In this document: one piece after another, positions 1 through 11,500 of the stretch
How the letters are laid out: the number at the start of each line of letters is the position of its first letter
How positions within the stretch are numbered: position 1 is the stretch's first letter
Source of the DNA: Rhizomys pruinosus
Taxonomy: Eukaryota > Chordata > Mammalia > Rodentia > Spalacidae
Length of the DNA: 64,000 bases
NCBI GenBank assembly: GCA_009823505.1
Contig: VZQC01006700.1
Coordinates: forward strand, 381,202 to 445,201
Reading direction: 5' to 3'
The notes under the pieces: model-generated
Told to the model about the DNA's origin: nothing
Seen by the model: only the letters and a program-made list of their open reading frames with translations
Database searches by the model: none
Position numbers and translations under genes: made by a program

Positions 1-391
1 AGACAGCATCTTCAGCAAGTGGTGTTGGCAAAACTGGATCCCCACTTGTAGAAGAATGAAATTAATCCCTTACCTCTTGCCCTGTACAAAAGTCAACTCC
101 ATATGGATCAAAGACTCCAAACTCTCAAGGTAATAGAAGAAAAAGTTGGCTGCAGACTACAAGACATAGGCATAGGAAAAGACTTCCTAAATCAGACAGC
201 AGCTGCTCAACAATTAAGGTCAACAATTGACAAATGGGACCTCATTAAACTCAAAAGCTTCTGTACATCAAAAGAAACAATCAAGGAAATGAAGGGAAAA
301 CACACAGAGTGGGAGGAAACCTTCACCACAGACATATCTGACAAAGCATTGATTTCCAAAGTATATAATCTACTCAAAAAACAAAGAAGAA
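1..391 (+). mobile_element. L1 ORF2 C-terminal fragment
   Basis: Sense L1 ORF2 remnant. The translation from 103 includes [33 protein letters not shown], the C-terminal part downstream of reverse transcriptase. The element is cut by the window start and interrupted at 391 by an insertion; it resumes at 985. It is a decayed non-LTR retrotransposon copy, not a functional gene. Confidence 0.88.
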
Positions 392-984
392 CTTTAGTAT
401 TACATTTGGTTCTGAACAGAGTATAATCCTTTTCACAGTTCTTATGTCTATTAGTCAATTAAAGAAGGCATTTTTACCCGTTTTATAAGAGATTACCTCT
501 ATAATAGTTGTCTCCAATTTACAGTTGGAGAACGACCTCATCATCGTCATATTTTGCCTTCCCAAAACTTCTTTACTACTCTTAGACGTAGCTAGTGGTG
601 ATCTGAATTGTTAGTGCAGTTCCTTTTTAATTATTTGTTTCTATTATATATCTATGAGTGTTTTGCCTGCATAGAAGTCTCCCACATACATGCAATGCTA
701 GTGGAGACCAGAAGAGGGTGTCAGATCTCCTGGAAGTGGAGTTAGAACTATTTGCTGCCATGTGGTCCTGGGAACTGAACCTGGGTCCTCTCTGGCAGAG
801 CAGTAAGAGCTATTAACTGCTGACCCATCTCTCTCTAGCACCTGCTTATGTAATTCTTTGACAAAGAAATGTGATCATTCTGAGTCATAAAAATGTTTAT
901 ATCTTTTATTTGAAATTCCATTCCTAAGGTTTTATCCTATTGAAATTGTCCAAATAAATGATAAAAACACTTGAGAATAAAAAA
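392..984 (+). mobile_element. poly(A)-tailed insertion inside L1, flanked by 16-bp target-site duplication
   Basis: The sequence AAAAAACAAAGAAGAA occurs at 376-391 and again at 985-1000, exactly flanking this segment. The segment ends in AAATAAATG, about 20 further bases and a poly(A) run. This is the signature of an L1-mobilised transcript. The body contains a B2-type SINE in antisense orientation and otherwise unrecognised sequence, so the source transcript is unknown. Confidence 0.72.
628..841 (-). repeat. B2/B3-type SINE, antisense
   Basis: Reverse complement of the tRNA-derived SINE. The head (agagagatgggtcagcagtt) lies at its right end, and the CAGAAGAGGGTGTCAGA body is recognisable. 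It lies within the 392-984 insertion. Confidence 0.75.
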
Positions 985-1740
985 AAAAAACAAAGAAGAA
1001 AGAAAACAAATGAATCACTCAAAAGATGGAGCAAAGAGCTGAACAGAGACTTCACAAATGAGGAATTATAGATGGCTGAGAAGCATCTTAAAAAGTGTTC
1101 AATGCCACTACTGCTGGAGAGTTTGTGTGGAAAGGGGAACACTCATCCATTGCTGGTGGGAATGTAAACTCATACAGCCACTATTGAAAGCAATATGGAG
1201 ACCACTTGGAAGAATCAAAATGAGCTTACCACCTGACCCAGTCATACCACTCCTGGGTATATATCCACAAGACTCTTCTTACAGGAGAGATGCATGCACA
1301 GCTATGTTTATTGCAGCTCTGTTCACAATAGCAAAAAGCTGTAACCAACCCAAATGTCCCTCAACTGACGAGTGGATAGAGAAAATTTGGTACATCTACA
1401 CAATGGAGTTCTATGCAGCAGTAAAAAAAGACATCATGAACTTTACAAGTAAATGGATGGAACTGGAAGATATAAGTGAAGTAACACAGTCCCAGAAAAA
1501 ACAAATGATGAATGGTATCCCTCATCTGTGGATGCTAGCGCCAATCACCTCGTTGTAAACATTTCTTGTTGGAGTGATGCATAATGGAAAGAACAACAAC
1601 ACCAACAACAGAAAAGACTGCATCAAAGAATTTACTGAAAGGGTGAATCTGGTGTGGTGGGGGGGGTTGGGGGGCATGGGTCTAGATTCAATTTGTAACA
1701 TAATCCTATACAAAAATATATGTAAAACAATAAATTAAAA
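985..1740 (+). mobile_element. L1 ORF2 C-terminus and 3'UTR
   Basis: Continuation of the L1 at 1-391. Frame 1058-1558 gives [45 protein letters not shown] and KWMELED, typical of the ORF2 C-terminus. Compared with the copy at 31443-32295, about 85 nt are missing near 1107. The 3'UTR includes a G-rich stretch at 1655-1680 and ends in an A-rich tail. Confidence 0.9.
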
Positions 1741-1810
1741 AATAAAACATGAAGCCCAATGTCCTTAATAGAAAAAACATAGCATTAGATGTGCCTAAGA
1801 GCAATAATAT

Positions 1811-2020
1811 AGTTTTTTTATTAATTTTTTAATGTTTTTTATTTATTATTTTATGTGTATGAGTGTGCTGCCTGTATGTAGGTTGGTGCACCCATGTCAT
1901 GCAATGCATGGGGGAAGTCAGAAGAGGGCATCAGATTCCCCTGGAACTGGAGTTAAAGACAGTTCTTAGCCGCCTCTGCAGTGCAGTCGGTGCTCTTAAC
2001 TATTGAGCCATCTCTCCAGC
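1811..2020 (-). repeat. B2/B3-type SINE, antisense
   Basis: A T-rich tail at the left, a body with CAGAAGAGGGCATCAGATTC, and the complement of the CTGGAGAGATGGCTCA head at the right end. It faces the SINE at 2041-2345 head to head. Confidence 0.88.
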
Positions 2021-2067
2021 ACTATATATATATATGCTGTATATATAGTGCTGGAGAGATGGCTCAA
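2003..2067. repeat. 28-bp perfect inverted repeat (SINE head-to-head palindrome)
   Basis: 2003-2030 is the exact reverse complement of 2040-2067, with a 9-nt spacer. Pairing extends several more bases with one mismatch. It arises from two B2 heads meeting at a short TA-rich centre. Confidence 0.92.
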
Positions 2068-2345
2068 CAGTTAAAACCCTTGCCTGGCAAGCTGTTTGAC
2101 CTGTGTTCAGTCCCCAGATCCAGATAAAAGGAGGAGATACCTGACTGTAGAACATTGTCCTATGATACCTCATCAGTTAAAACCCTTGCCTGGCAAGCTG
2201 TTTGACCTGTGTTCAGTCCCCAGATCCAGATAAGAGTAGGGGATACCTGACTGTAGAACATTGTCCTATGACCTCTACAAACATGCTGTGACATGTGTTC
2301 CTACACAGAAATCGCTTCCACACAATTACAGTATCAATAATAAAT
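2041..2345 (+). repeat. B2-type SINE with internal 106-bp tandem duplication
   Basis: The head GTGCTGGAGAGATGGCTCA is followed by two near-identical copies of a block that begins CAGTTAAAACCCTTGCC, at 2068 and again at 2174. Both copies run to the ATTGTCCTATGA stretch. The tail is AATAAATAAATG. Ordinary copies of this SINE lack the duplication. Confidence 0.8.
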
Positions 2346-4469
2346 AAATGAAAAATTTAAAACTAAATCCATGTCAGTGCTAGGATATTTGGTATGTTAA
2401 AATTATAAGATGAATGATAATATAGCTAATTTTTAAAGAAATCCTACTGGAAATTTTGGAAAGCTTTCTCTCTCTTTTTACTGAAAGTAAATCTCTTTAA
2501 GTGATGTAACCAATTGTATAGTAGAACATGATTATGTAAAATTTTCCAGGGTCTTTCTCTCTCTCATATATGTTCACACCCTCACAGGCACCCAAACACA
2601 CAAGCAGGTACATACACATAATACACCTTAAAATGCCAAGGTCTTACTATCATGGAGAATAAATTCATGGCCCATATTAAATCTAAAAGAATAGTGTAAT
2701 TGGCAATGCAAATTATTTAATTATTTTTTTCTGAATAAAATGAATGAAAATGGTCTAGTGGTCTAGGGGTTTTTATCCATATGACCTGAGATAATATCAA
2801 ATTCAGAAAATTCAATTATGTGTATATCTCTGGAAGTTCTCATACTGACCCTTTAGGTTCAGGAAGAATTCCTTGAATTCCTTGATGAATTTAGTGAATA
2901 CATCATATTGATTCATGAATATCAATTTGTATAAGCCATAAGATATGGAACACATCTACACATCAGGCAGCTATAAACTTTTATTCCTTCTTCTTTGCTT
3001 TATTTATGGATGTCCTTTTAGGAGACTAGATTGAAGCTGTGCATGCTGGGTGATCTTTGCTGGGCTTCCTGTCATAATTGATTTAAACATGATTTTAACT
3101 TTTTAAGAGCCATGGAAAATTTCTTATTCTATATCTGCAATTCATAGGTGACTACTGCTTTGTTAAACCAGATAAATGACTGTATACATCTGCTTTGAGA
3201 TTTAGAATGAGGATTGATAAAAAGGATAAAGAAGAATGAGAGGTAGAAGCAAGAAAGCAGTTGGAGTGATGGATCATCCAAAGATTTTTAGAATATGGGA
3301 TTAAATGATGCTAAAATTTGAGATATTGAAATGACATTGAAAAAAGGGAAGTTAGAGAAGGATGGTATTTTATGCTTAAAGCAAGGAAATGAAGTGGTGG
3401 AAGGCTTAAAGAGCATTAGATGTCCTTGTTTTATTGAGCCTAGCACAAACTTCAATCCTCCAATATGTACTCTAGGATGTCACTGCTGATTGATACAGTA
3501 TGCTATTGAAATGGGGAAAAAACCCTATTTGATTTCCATTTCTGAATTTAGATACTTGGAAAGATACATCCTCTGTTTCACGGCAATCTATTGAGCCATT
3601 TCTCAGCAACGGGTGTTTAGTAATGTCATTTAAGAGCTGCAGTGACTGTATCTGCATCAACTGCCTTACATAAGGAAAAGCAATTCTACTGTGAGAACAG
3701 TACAAATCAGGACAGTGGCATTTAAGAAGCTACAGGAACCTAATACATTGTGACAACATTTTATTTCACTGGCAAGAACATGGTTGGTTGTGTGTCAGGC
3801 ACTGAAATTCCAGCTGATTTACCTTTATAAAGAAATTTTCTTTTGAACAGAAGACTGAAGGCGATGCCATTTTTTTTTTGTATGCCACCACAGATGTGTC
3901 AGCTAAGGTGGTATGGCTTTCCAGAACACAGTGTGGGTTCACCGTCAAATTCAACAACATGCCACAGCTAATTAGAAACAGGTGCCACTGTTCCTGTGTA
4001 GAGAACCTCTTATGTGGGCTGGCAGCCAGATGTTCATTTGAGCCCACCCCACAAGTGCTTCTCCAAAGAGGTGGACTTCAAGGTGGTGGAGTAGGTGCTA
4101 GGGTATTATATAGATGCCATCAGCAAGCTGGTAGTTCTTGTTTATCATGTGAAAATCAGAATCAGAAGCTACAGAGCCAAAAGATAAAACATAGACAGTC
4201 CTCATGTATGCAAAGACCAAAGTCAGAGCAAATTCCTGTATTTATTCACCCTTCATCCCATAACACAGAAGTGACTTCCTGAAGACCAATTCTCTCCATA
4301 GATTTTATTGTTCAGGGAGCTTCTGATAGTTACAGTGTCTCTCTTCCACTGACTTATGAATCTTAGGTTGCCAAGACTCTGAATCTGTTTCATCATCATC
4401 ACCTCATTACTGCCTGACACATTGGCAAGTGTTCAACACACAAGTTTTATGTTTTGGGTTATTTGTGTG
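2346..4469. other. No gene recognised
   Basis: AT-rich DNA without a recognised repeat or gene. On the minus strand one frame stays mostly open from 4047 down to 3472 with two internal stops, but I recognise no protein in it. Confidence 0.5.
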
Positions 4470-4585
4470 TGTTTATGGGATAGGTTCTCCCAGTAGCTCG
4501 AGCAGTCTTGGAACTCACCATGTAGACCAGGCTGGCCTCCATCTCACAGAGAGTTACTGGTCTCTGCCCTGAAGTGCTGGGAAAA
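4470..4585 (-). repeat. degenerate B1-like SINE, antisense
   Basis: Contains a diverged form of the B1 antisense body: ATGTAGACCAGGCTGGCCT, then CTCTGCCCTGAAGTGCTGGG. Confidence 0.65.
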
Positions 4586-5417
4586 TTGTAGTGTATTGGT
4601 TTACACAGCTTCTTTGATGAGTTCTTATGTGTCAGATAATACAGAGTTTTAAATTGGAGAAATGGAGAATGCTGTGGTACCTTAAGATAAATGAAATGCA
4701 GCAGTTTGAGGGTGAGCTTTGTCAGTGGATATAATTCTATTTGAGTGACATACTGAGAAAGTAGTCAGAAGTGGTTATTAAAAAAGAAGAATAGAATTGC
4801 TAAAGAGCTGGAAAACTATTCAATATTTAGTAGAATCCATAAAATATAAGGTAGTATTGAGGAGAGGAAAACAAAAGAATATTTGAGTGACTATATATAA
4901 GTCTTGTAAAGCACACGATGACTTACTTGTCAGCTGGTAGACCCATATGAAGCATGCACTGGGTTGGTATGGAACACAACTCTGGCCAGGATTGACAATA
5001 GAAGTCAGGAGAGAACAGGTTTCAGACAAGCATCATCTTTTTGAGGAGAATGCACCAGAGGAATGTGGACAGAGGACTGATAACAGCATTCCCTAAATGC
5101 ACTAAAGAGGGATAATGAAGACAATGCATCTGTTTAGCAGGGAAGGAAATTTTCAAGAAAAATTTAACAGTCATCAAGTGTGTAAAATAACAGTAATGTC
5201 TACCAAAATCATAGAGACCAAAGTTCATTGGTATATTCATTTTTCAGAAGGGTTGAGTAGTCAAATTGATTTTCTGCATTTTATATTATCACTGCTTTCT
5301 GAATTGATGAACCATAACATTTTGACATATCTAAACTCTGTGGAATGATTGAAACCATTCAATTAACACATGTGTTATCTTATTTACATATCATATATTT
5401 ACTTTCTTTTTTTTTAA
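4586..5417. other. No gene recognised
   Basis: AT-rich sequence with no recognised repeat. The short frames here have no recognisable protein content. Confidence 0.5.
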
Positions 5418-5614
5418 ATATATTTCATTTATTTTTATTTTATTATTTATTTATTAATTTATTTATTTATTCATTTATTTGGTCTTTTTGAGACAGGGTC
5501 TCCCTGTAGCCCCAGCTGTTGCTCTGTAGACCAGGCTGGTCTTGAACTCACAAAGATCTGTCTGCCTCTGCCTCCCAAGTGTTAGGATTAAAGGCGTGCG
5601 CCACCACGCCCGGC
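5418..5614 (-). repeat. B1 SINE, antisense, with (ATTT)n tail
   Basis: The (TTTA)n stretch to about 5480 is the complement of the A-rich tail. It is followed by GAGACAGGGTCTCCCTGTAG and the full B1 body to CACCACGCCCGGCC. Confidence 0.92.
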
Positions 5615-5639
5615 CATATATTTACTTTCTATAGTGAAG

Positions 5640-6100
5640 ATTAATATTTAAAAGTTTGATTCAAATTATTTTTATTTACTTTTTGATTCTTTGATAATTT
5701 CATGAATTTATATTTTAATTTTGGGCATTTTCAGCCCCTTTAACTCTCTCATGTCTCCCTCCCCTGCTGAAACCCTTCTTCTTCCCAATAATCTCTTCTA
5801 TTTTGTTGTGTGACTTTAATAATGGTTGCTTTCATGAGTGCAAGCACTTGCTGGAAATGCAAGTACTAGAACATGGGGAACTACACCACTGAAGAAAATG
5901 ATACCAGGTCCCAATACACAATAATTACTCTTAGTGCCTCAGTGAGGATTTGGGCCTCATAAGCTACTCCCTTCTGTGTGGTGATATGGGGATGGCCCAG
6001 TCTTGTACAGATCTGGAATAGGTAACCACAGTTGCAGCCAGGAGATGAGTCTAATGACCATAGACATCCTCTTACAGAATATATCATGCATGTTGGCTGT
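5640..6100 (-). mobile_element. L1 3'UTR-derived segment, antisense
   Basis: The stretch around 5820-6080 (AGAACATGGGGAACTACACC, CCAGTCTTGTACAGATCTGG) resembles rodent L1 3'UTR sequence in reverse. Boundaries are approximate. Confidence 0.5.
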
Positions 6101-6610
6101 ATGGACCTAAGCTAGGCAATTTTTCCCCTTGACGACTAGGTCGGACACAGACAGAAGGTTCTATAGAAACAAAGAAGTCATCAATGTCCCCACTCTGCCA
6201 TATACCCCACAAGCTAGAGTAACAACCTACCTTTTAAGATATAGACACAAGTACAATTTCTGACTGGATTTTAGGCCTGTGCCACAGGATAGAACTCATG
6301 CCAGGATTGTACTATAAACTTGGTCGAGAGTCTTGAGTGAAAAGATCACAGGCCATAAGGGATATTCTACTATTGTTGTTTTGATAAATTGACCTGGTGT
6401 CAAACTGCCTTCTAAATACTTATGTGTATACTCAAGGTTAATGTAGCCTTCATCAGAAAGGGGTGTCAGTTAATGCAGAGACTCATAACTGGTCAAAGTC
6501 CAGAGAATACATGACTGTGGAGTGATAGGCTCTAAACAGAGTATTTATATCACCCCCTTAAAGTCTCACTGAACAGGAAGGACTGGAAAGACTGTGAGAG
6601 ACCAAGATAG
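6100..6610 (+). mobile_element. L1 3'UTR-derived segment, sense
   Basis: Carries the rodent L1 3'UTR-like blocks GACTGGATTTTAGGCCTGTG and CAAAGTCCAGAGAATACATG. These recur in the copies near 42.8-43.0 and 48.2 kb. Boundaries are approximate. Confidence 0.55.
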
Positions 6611-6629
6611 GGAAAGAGTGTTGTTATTT

Positions 6630-6875
6630 ATGTATTGCATGGGTATTCATGTTCCACTGTACACAGGTGCACATGTATGTGGAAGCCAGAGGACAAACTT
6701 CTAGGTCATTGCTGATATACTGGTCACCTTTGTTTCTTTTGAGATGTGGTCTCTCAAAGGCATTTAATTCACTAATTAGTCTAGGATGTCTGTCTAGTAA
6801 ATCCTATGAATCCATATGTCTCTGTCTCCCCACCGGTGGGATAGTAATCATTCACCAAGCATGCCCAGTTTTTCT
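6630..6875 (-). repeat. B4-type (RSINE) SINE, antisense
   Basis: Contains CACATGTATGTGGAAGCCAG, TGAGATGTGGTCTCTCAAAG and ACCAAGCATGCCCAG in the order expected for an antisense B4. Confidence 0.7.
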
Positions 6876-6974
6876 TTTTCTTTAATGTGGGCCCTTAGAA
6901 AAGAACTCAGATCTTGTGCCTTAAAGGAAAGCAGTTTATTAACCAAGAACCTCTCTAGCTATGAAATTTATTCT

Positions 6975-7220
6975 TTTTTTATTTCTTTTTAAATTTATTT
7001 TTGTATGTGTATGAGTTTACTGTCTGCATGTAGGTCTGTGCACCCATGTCATGCAATGCCGCAGAGGTCAGAAGAGGGTCTCGGATTCCCCTGGAACTGG
7101 AGTTCTCTTGGAACTGGAGTTACAGACAGTTCTTAGCTGCCATGTGGGTGCTGGGGATCATACCCGGGTCCTCTGCAAGAGCAGTCAGTGCTCTTAACTG
7201 CTAGGCTATCTCTCCAGCCC
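6975..7220 (-). repeat. B2/B3-type SINE, antisense, small internal duplication
   Basis: Full antisense SINE ending with the complement of its GGGCTGGAGAGATAGC head. The string TGGAACTGGAGTT occurs twice, 18 nt apart (near 7091 and 7109), a local duplication. Confidence 0.88.
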
Positions 7221-7555
7221 TCCGAAATTTATTCTTTTAGTTATGTAGAAAGTCACATAATTTTTTATTATAATCACCCTTTTGCACAATGGATATGTTT
7301 AATTCTTTCTTGAAATTTTACATTCATTGATAAACAACCTTCCATTCTTTCCCTTTATCATCATCTTTCCTTAAGGTACTGCTATAATAGGCAAGGAATC
7401 TGTGGTTTAAGAGGAAGAGGTTATGGAAACAATTTAAAAGATTTTTATTTTACAGTTATAGTCATAATAGTGGAATTCATGGCTGAGCTGCAAACATTAG
7501 GCTGTATTAATTTAGAGAAGAGTTCCCCTTTTAATAAATCTATGAGATCATATTA
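7221..7555. other. No gene recognised
   Basis: AT-rich sequence between the SINE at 6975-7220 and the purine tract. No repeat was recognised. Confidence 0.5.
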
Positions 7556-7695
7556 GGGAGGAATGGGAAGATTGTGAATGGGGAAGAAGGAAAGGGGAAA
7601 ACAGAGGGGAAAAGAAAGGAAGGTAAGGAGAGAGAGGGAGAAGAAAAGATGAAGATAAATCAAGATATAGAGAGACAGAGATAGAAAGAGAACTG
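7556..7695 (+). repeat. purine-rich (GA) tract
   Basis: About 140 nt made largely of A and G, including GGAGAGAGAGGGAGAAG. The purine bias is on the plus strand and no SINE body is attached. Confidence 0.75.
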
Positions 7696-8329
7696 ATGGA
7701 AAGAATCATCTGGAAAGTCAGTCACTAGCCCCTGGAGGGTGATGAATCACTAAGATGGGCTTTTATTTACATTTGCACTGATTTTTGATTTCTTCCCTAT
7801 TGCTTTCATGACAAATGTCCATGTCAGAGTTTTAATTTAAGTTTTTCTATTTCCCTGATGGAAGGAAACATTGTCTTCTCTATAACAAGGTGAGAGATGT
7901 GAGGAAGCAGGATTATTTGGGATAGTTGTCACCTACAATGCAATGTGTTTGAGTGGCTCAGAACATGAGTACTTCAACAGGTGAAGAGAAGATGTTCCTT
8001 TCCTCAACATGGCACTTATCTGTAGATCAGGACAAACAACGCCTATGCCATATGGCTGCTCTTCGAGTTCAGTGATATAAGGGGTTAAGTGTATGGAGCA
8101 ATTCCAGTGCTTAGTTTAAATGTTAATGCAGTTAAACACACTTCAATTTAGTTTCTGTATTTTAATTTCTTAGTTGAATTCAAATATCCATCTTTATTTT
8201 TATTTTTAAATGAATTTTCCACTTTATATACAATATAATTTTATGGTATTTAGATCACCTTCCCTATCTACCAGAGTAACTCTTCTTACTTCCCACTTGC
8301 TAATTTTATGTAGTCTACTATATGCATAT
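7696..8329. other. No gene recognised
   Basis: AT-rich sequence with no recognised repeat, leading into the L1 3'UTR-like segment that follows. Confidence 0.45.
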
Positions 8330-8600
8330 AATAAGGTATAAAGAGTCTAATTAGTGTCCCCAAGTGTCCTTCCAGTCTGGATCCATTCACTGGAGCCTGG
8401 TTAACCTACCATGAAAGAGACAGTCTCTGCCCCTCCCAGAAGTCATCAGTTGTCATGATTTCCTTAATTTTTTTGTGGTTTCTTACCTTCTTCCTCAGGT
8501 CTATGCTGGGATTTTGTTCAGGTTTGAGCTTGCAGGGGACTTGTGGATACTCTCACCATTGCTGAATTAATATGGCTACTGACCAGATGTCTGAAAAACT
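8330..8600 (-). mobile_element. L1 3'UTR-derived segment, antisense
   Basis: GATCCATTCACTGGAGCCTG and the TATGCTGGGATTTTGTTCAG block resemble the antisense L1 3'UTR, ending beside the LTR-like element. Confidence 0.5.
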
Positions 8601-8612
8601 GTTTACTTGTAG

Positions 8613-8900
8613 TCATCCACTACTTCTAGGTCTTGTGTGGGGTTGCCACCAGGATTTGTAGCAGGGCCCACTTAATCCTAGGACTATCCATGTGGAAAGC
8701 CCGTGCAGGAAAGCATACCACGTGTAGGCAGGTTGAGGTATGAACACAGAGAGAGATTTTATTCCAACATGTTTGCTTAAATATCTATGACTCAATTCTC
8801 AGGGCCCAATGCTAAATCTTTTCATCACTACACTCCACCCCATGGGTGTGGCCAGGGAGGTATCATTGGCTTAGAATCCAACCCACCTAACTAAGCTTTC
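8613..8900 (-). mobile_element. LTR-like segment of an unnamed retroelement (copy A)
   Basis: The reverse complement carries CCACACCCATGGGGTGG, then GGGCCCTGAGAATTGAGTC, then AATAAAATCTCTC (a poly(A)-signal-like site). The same order of blocks occurs in the plus-strand LTR-like sequence at 55905-56560, which supports a shared LTR. Confidence 0.5.
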
Positions 8901-9719
8901 CCACATCTTGCCCTTTTAATTTTATTATTTTAATTTTTCTGAGAGGCAGGGGAGCCCATGGGTGAGGCCAACAACCCAAAGGAACCTGAGTTTTGAATAG
9001 CCAGCTGCTCAAGCCTGTTTTGAGTGCTAGGCAGTGGGGGACAGATCAGACCTAAAACTTTATTTTCACACTAAGGCCAATTAATATCCAAAAATTCCAA
9101 CCATGAAGTAAGCTGATTGTCAAGCATAAGCAATGAATGTAACATTCATGTAAAACCAATTAGTAAGTATCTATGTTTATATTTTGAACAACCCAAGGTT
9201 CCCATAGTCCAATTGGAGAAGCTTGTATGCACAAGCATGTTGAACAAATAAGAGCCCAGTCTATACTGCTGTAGTCTCACAATTCACATGAATCTCTCCA
9301 CAGCCCTTACATTCTACCACGCCTCCTCTTCCGCAAGTTTTTCCCTAGGCTTTGGAAAAGGGGTACAAGTGGGTGAGAAGCAACGCAGTCTGTTTTCTCT
9401 GGAGATGTCATTTTGGACTCTAGTCTGTTTGTTTCCCTTCATGGGTTGACAGCTTATCCAGGTTACCTTTTTAATCCTACTAACAAAGCACAAGCAATTA
9501 GATGTACAAGCACTTAAACAATATTATTATGGCAAGCTAAGCTGTGAGCACAGACACAGATGTTTGGATGGTATGCTAATCCACAAGCTGTGGTTTCTCT
9601 ATAAAGGGTGACAAGTTCTTGTGGCTTATATCATCTCCTAATCACTAGAGGATGTAAGCTTGTGGCATCAGCCATGAATTATTCCTCCAAGGAGAGAGCT
9701 AATAGCCAATTAGATTGGG

Positions 9720-9764
<45 letters not shown>

Positions 9765-11500
9765 TGCCACTGTTGCACAGTATCTCCAGGCAGTTGAGGT
9801 GTAGCTGATACTGACAGAGGAGTCTTGCTTGACTCAAAGAGACCAATATTTTGCTTTACTGCATTAGTGACCTTTGGTAATGCTCTCTGGCATTTCAGAG
9901 GCCAACTGCACATTAACAAGTGATGTCTCAAAACATTTTTTCATGCTTACACCAGGTCTTCGACAACAGGGACTTACCACATTTCTCCTTGCAGATATCC
10001 CATTTTTATAGGCAAAGTCCTTTATAATTTTGGGGGTTTGGATCCCCCAGCTAACATCTCCTTGGCAGAATAACCCATTGCTGATATCAGAGCTCTCCTG
10101 TATTAATATATTTTGCTTAATTACACAGCTTATAGAGACTTTACCATTATCTACAGTCAGGGAATGACTTCAGTACCATCATGTTTCTCTTTTTCCTATA
10201 AAAGGGGAGAGATAGGAAGGTTTCTCAGCATCTGGAAGGCAAACTTCATTAGGGCACATTATGAATAGTTAACCCAAATAGAATTCAGAGAGAAGCTCAG
10301 TGTCTGTGAGTCAGGCAATCTGAGGTTCCTTTTTCTTTAATGTTCAGATGGGTCAGCCTCTCTGCTGGAATTTCCCAGTCCATCCTGTACAGCCAAAAGT
10401 TGTACGCTTTCAGGCATTTAGGTTGGTGTTTTTACCTGTGGAAACATGCAAATCTCCTCCCATTGTCAGTTTCAAGGCCTCAAAATTGAAAATTTATCAA
10501 AAGGTTTGGAATACAGAAGGAATATTATACCACCTCCCTGTTTTTGTTTTTGCTTTTTTTTTTTTTAATTTTTGTGTTTTGATCTACAGATGCCTAAATT
10601 GTCCTACAAGTAAAGGAAAAATGTTACAAAATGATACTGTATAACACAGAAAAATATAGAGACCATTTGTGTACCTTAACCCCAAAGTTATTGTTGGAAA
10701 GTCAATACAGATTATGCATAAAACAATTAACATTTTAGATTCCCAATTAGTTCAAATGTATTACCCTTTTAAACTGCAAGCCTTACAAAGTAGATTTTGG
10801 TAACTATCTTCCTCCAAGCTCTTGGCCTTCTCCAGGCCTGGCATGAAAACCTGCTTTAAAGATTTTTCAATATCTAATTCTTAATAAAATTTTCTTTTAC
10901 AGTTCTTATGCCCATCAGTTAATTAAAGAATGGCTAGATATTCTCCATGAGATGTCGTTACCATCATTACCATCTTGATTTTTTTTGTTGTTTTTGTTTT
11001 TTTTTTGTTTTTGTGGGAGCTTCTAGGAATCTTCCTTTGCCAAACAGGTGCAATGCAGTCCTGCTAAGGGGAAAGGGACGCACAGTGCCCACTTTGTGGA
11101 CAGTGTGGGGAGCTGGAATCATTGCATAGAGGACAGTTGGTCACTTCCGTGACCTGTCCGGAGAGGTATCTTCCTACTCGGGTCCTTAGCCTGGGACAAT
11201 GAAACACGTATCCCACTCTTGGCCAAAACTTTTCACCTGCCCAAGCTCAGGACAGGAATTTCACACCAGCTATTCAGGTTGGTGGTCCGCAAAGGGAGCC
11301 TTTTTCCAAACCAAATGGTCACCCACAACACCAGAACAAAATGCAGGCCCAGCCTGTATGCACACAAAAATTTAAAAATGGCGGCCGCGAATTCCACAAA
11401 GATGTTAATTGGAATTCAATTCTTTTTTAATTTTTATACCTTTTATTTTTTATTCCCAAATACCCAAAAACTTATTAACACTTTAATACAATGAAAACCT
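8901..11500 (-). mobile_element. internal region of a decayed LTR-type retroelement (copy A)
   Basis: Segments of this region recur elsewhere: 9170-10150 at 51640-52690 and, reversed, at 56685-57020; 10590-10770 at 43935-44120. It therefore belongs to a dispersed repeat several kb long. A (TA)n tract interrupts it at 9722-9761. On the minus strand one frame is open for 101 codons at 9867-10169, without a start codon at its head. I recognised no protease, reverse transcriptase or envelope motif. Both ends of the element are uncertain, and the ERV assignment rests on the LTR-like end only. Confidence 0.5.
9722..9761. repeat. (TA)n microsatellite
   Basis: About 20 uninterrupted AT dinucleotides inside the retroelement remnant. 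Confidence 0.98.
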
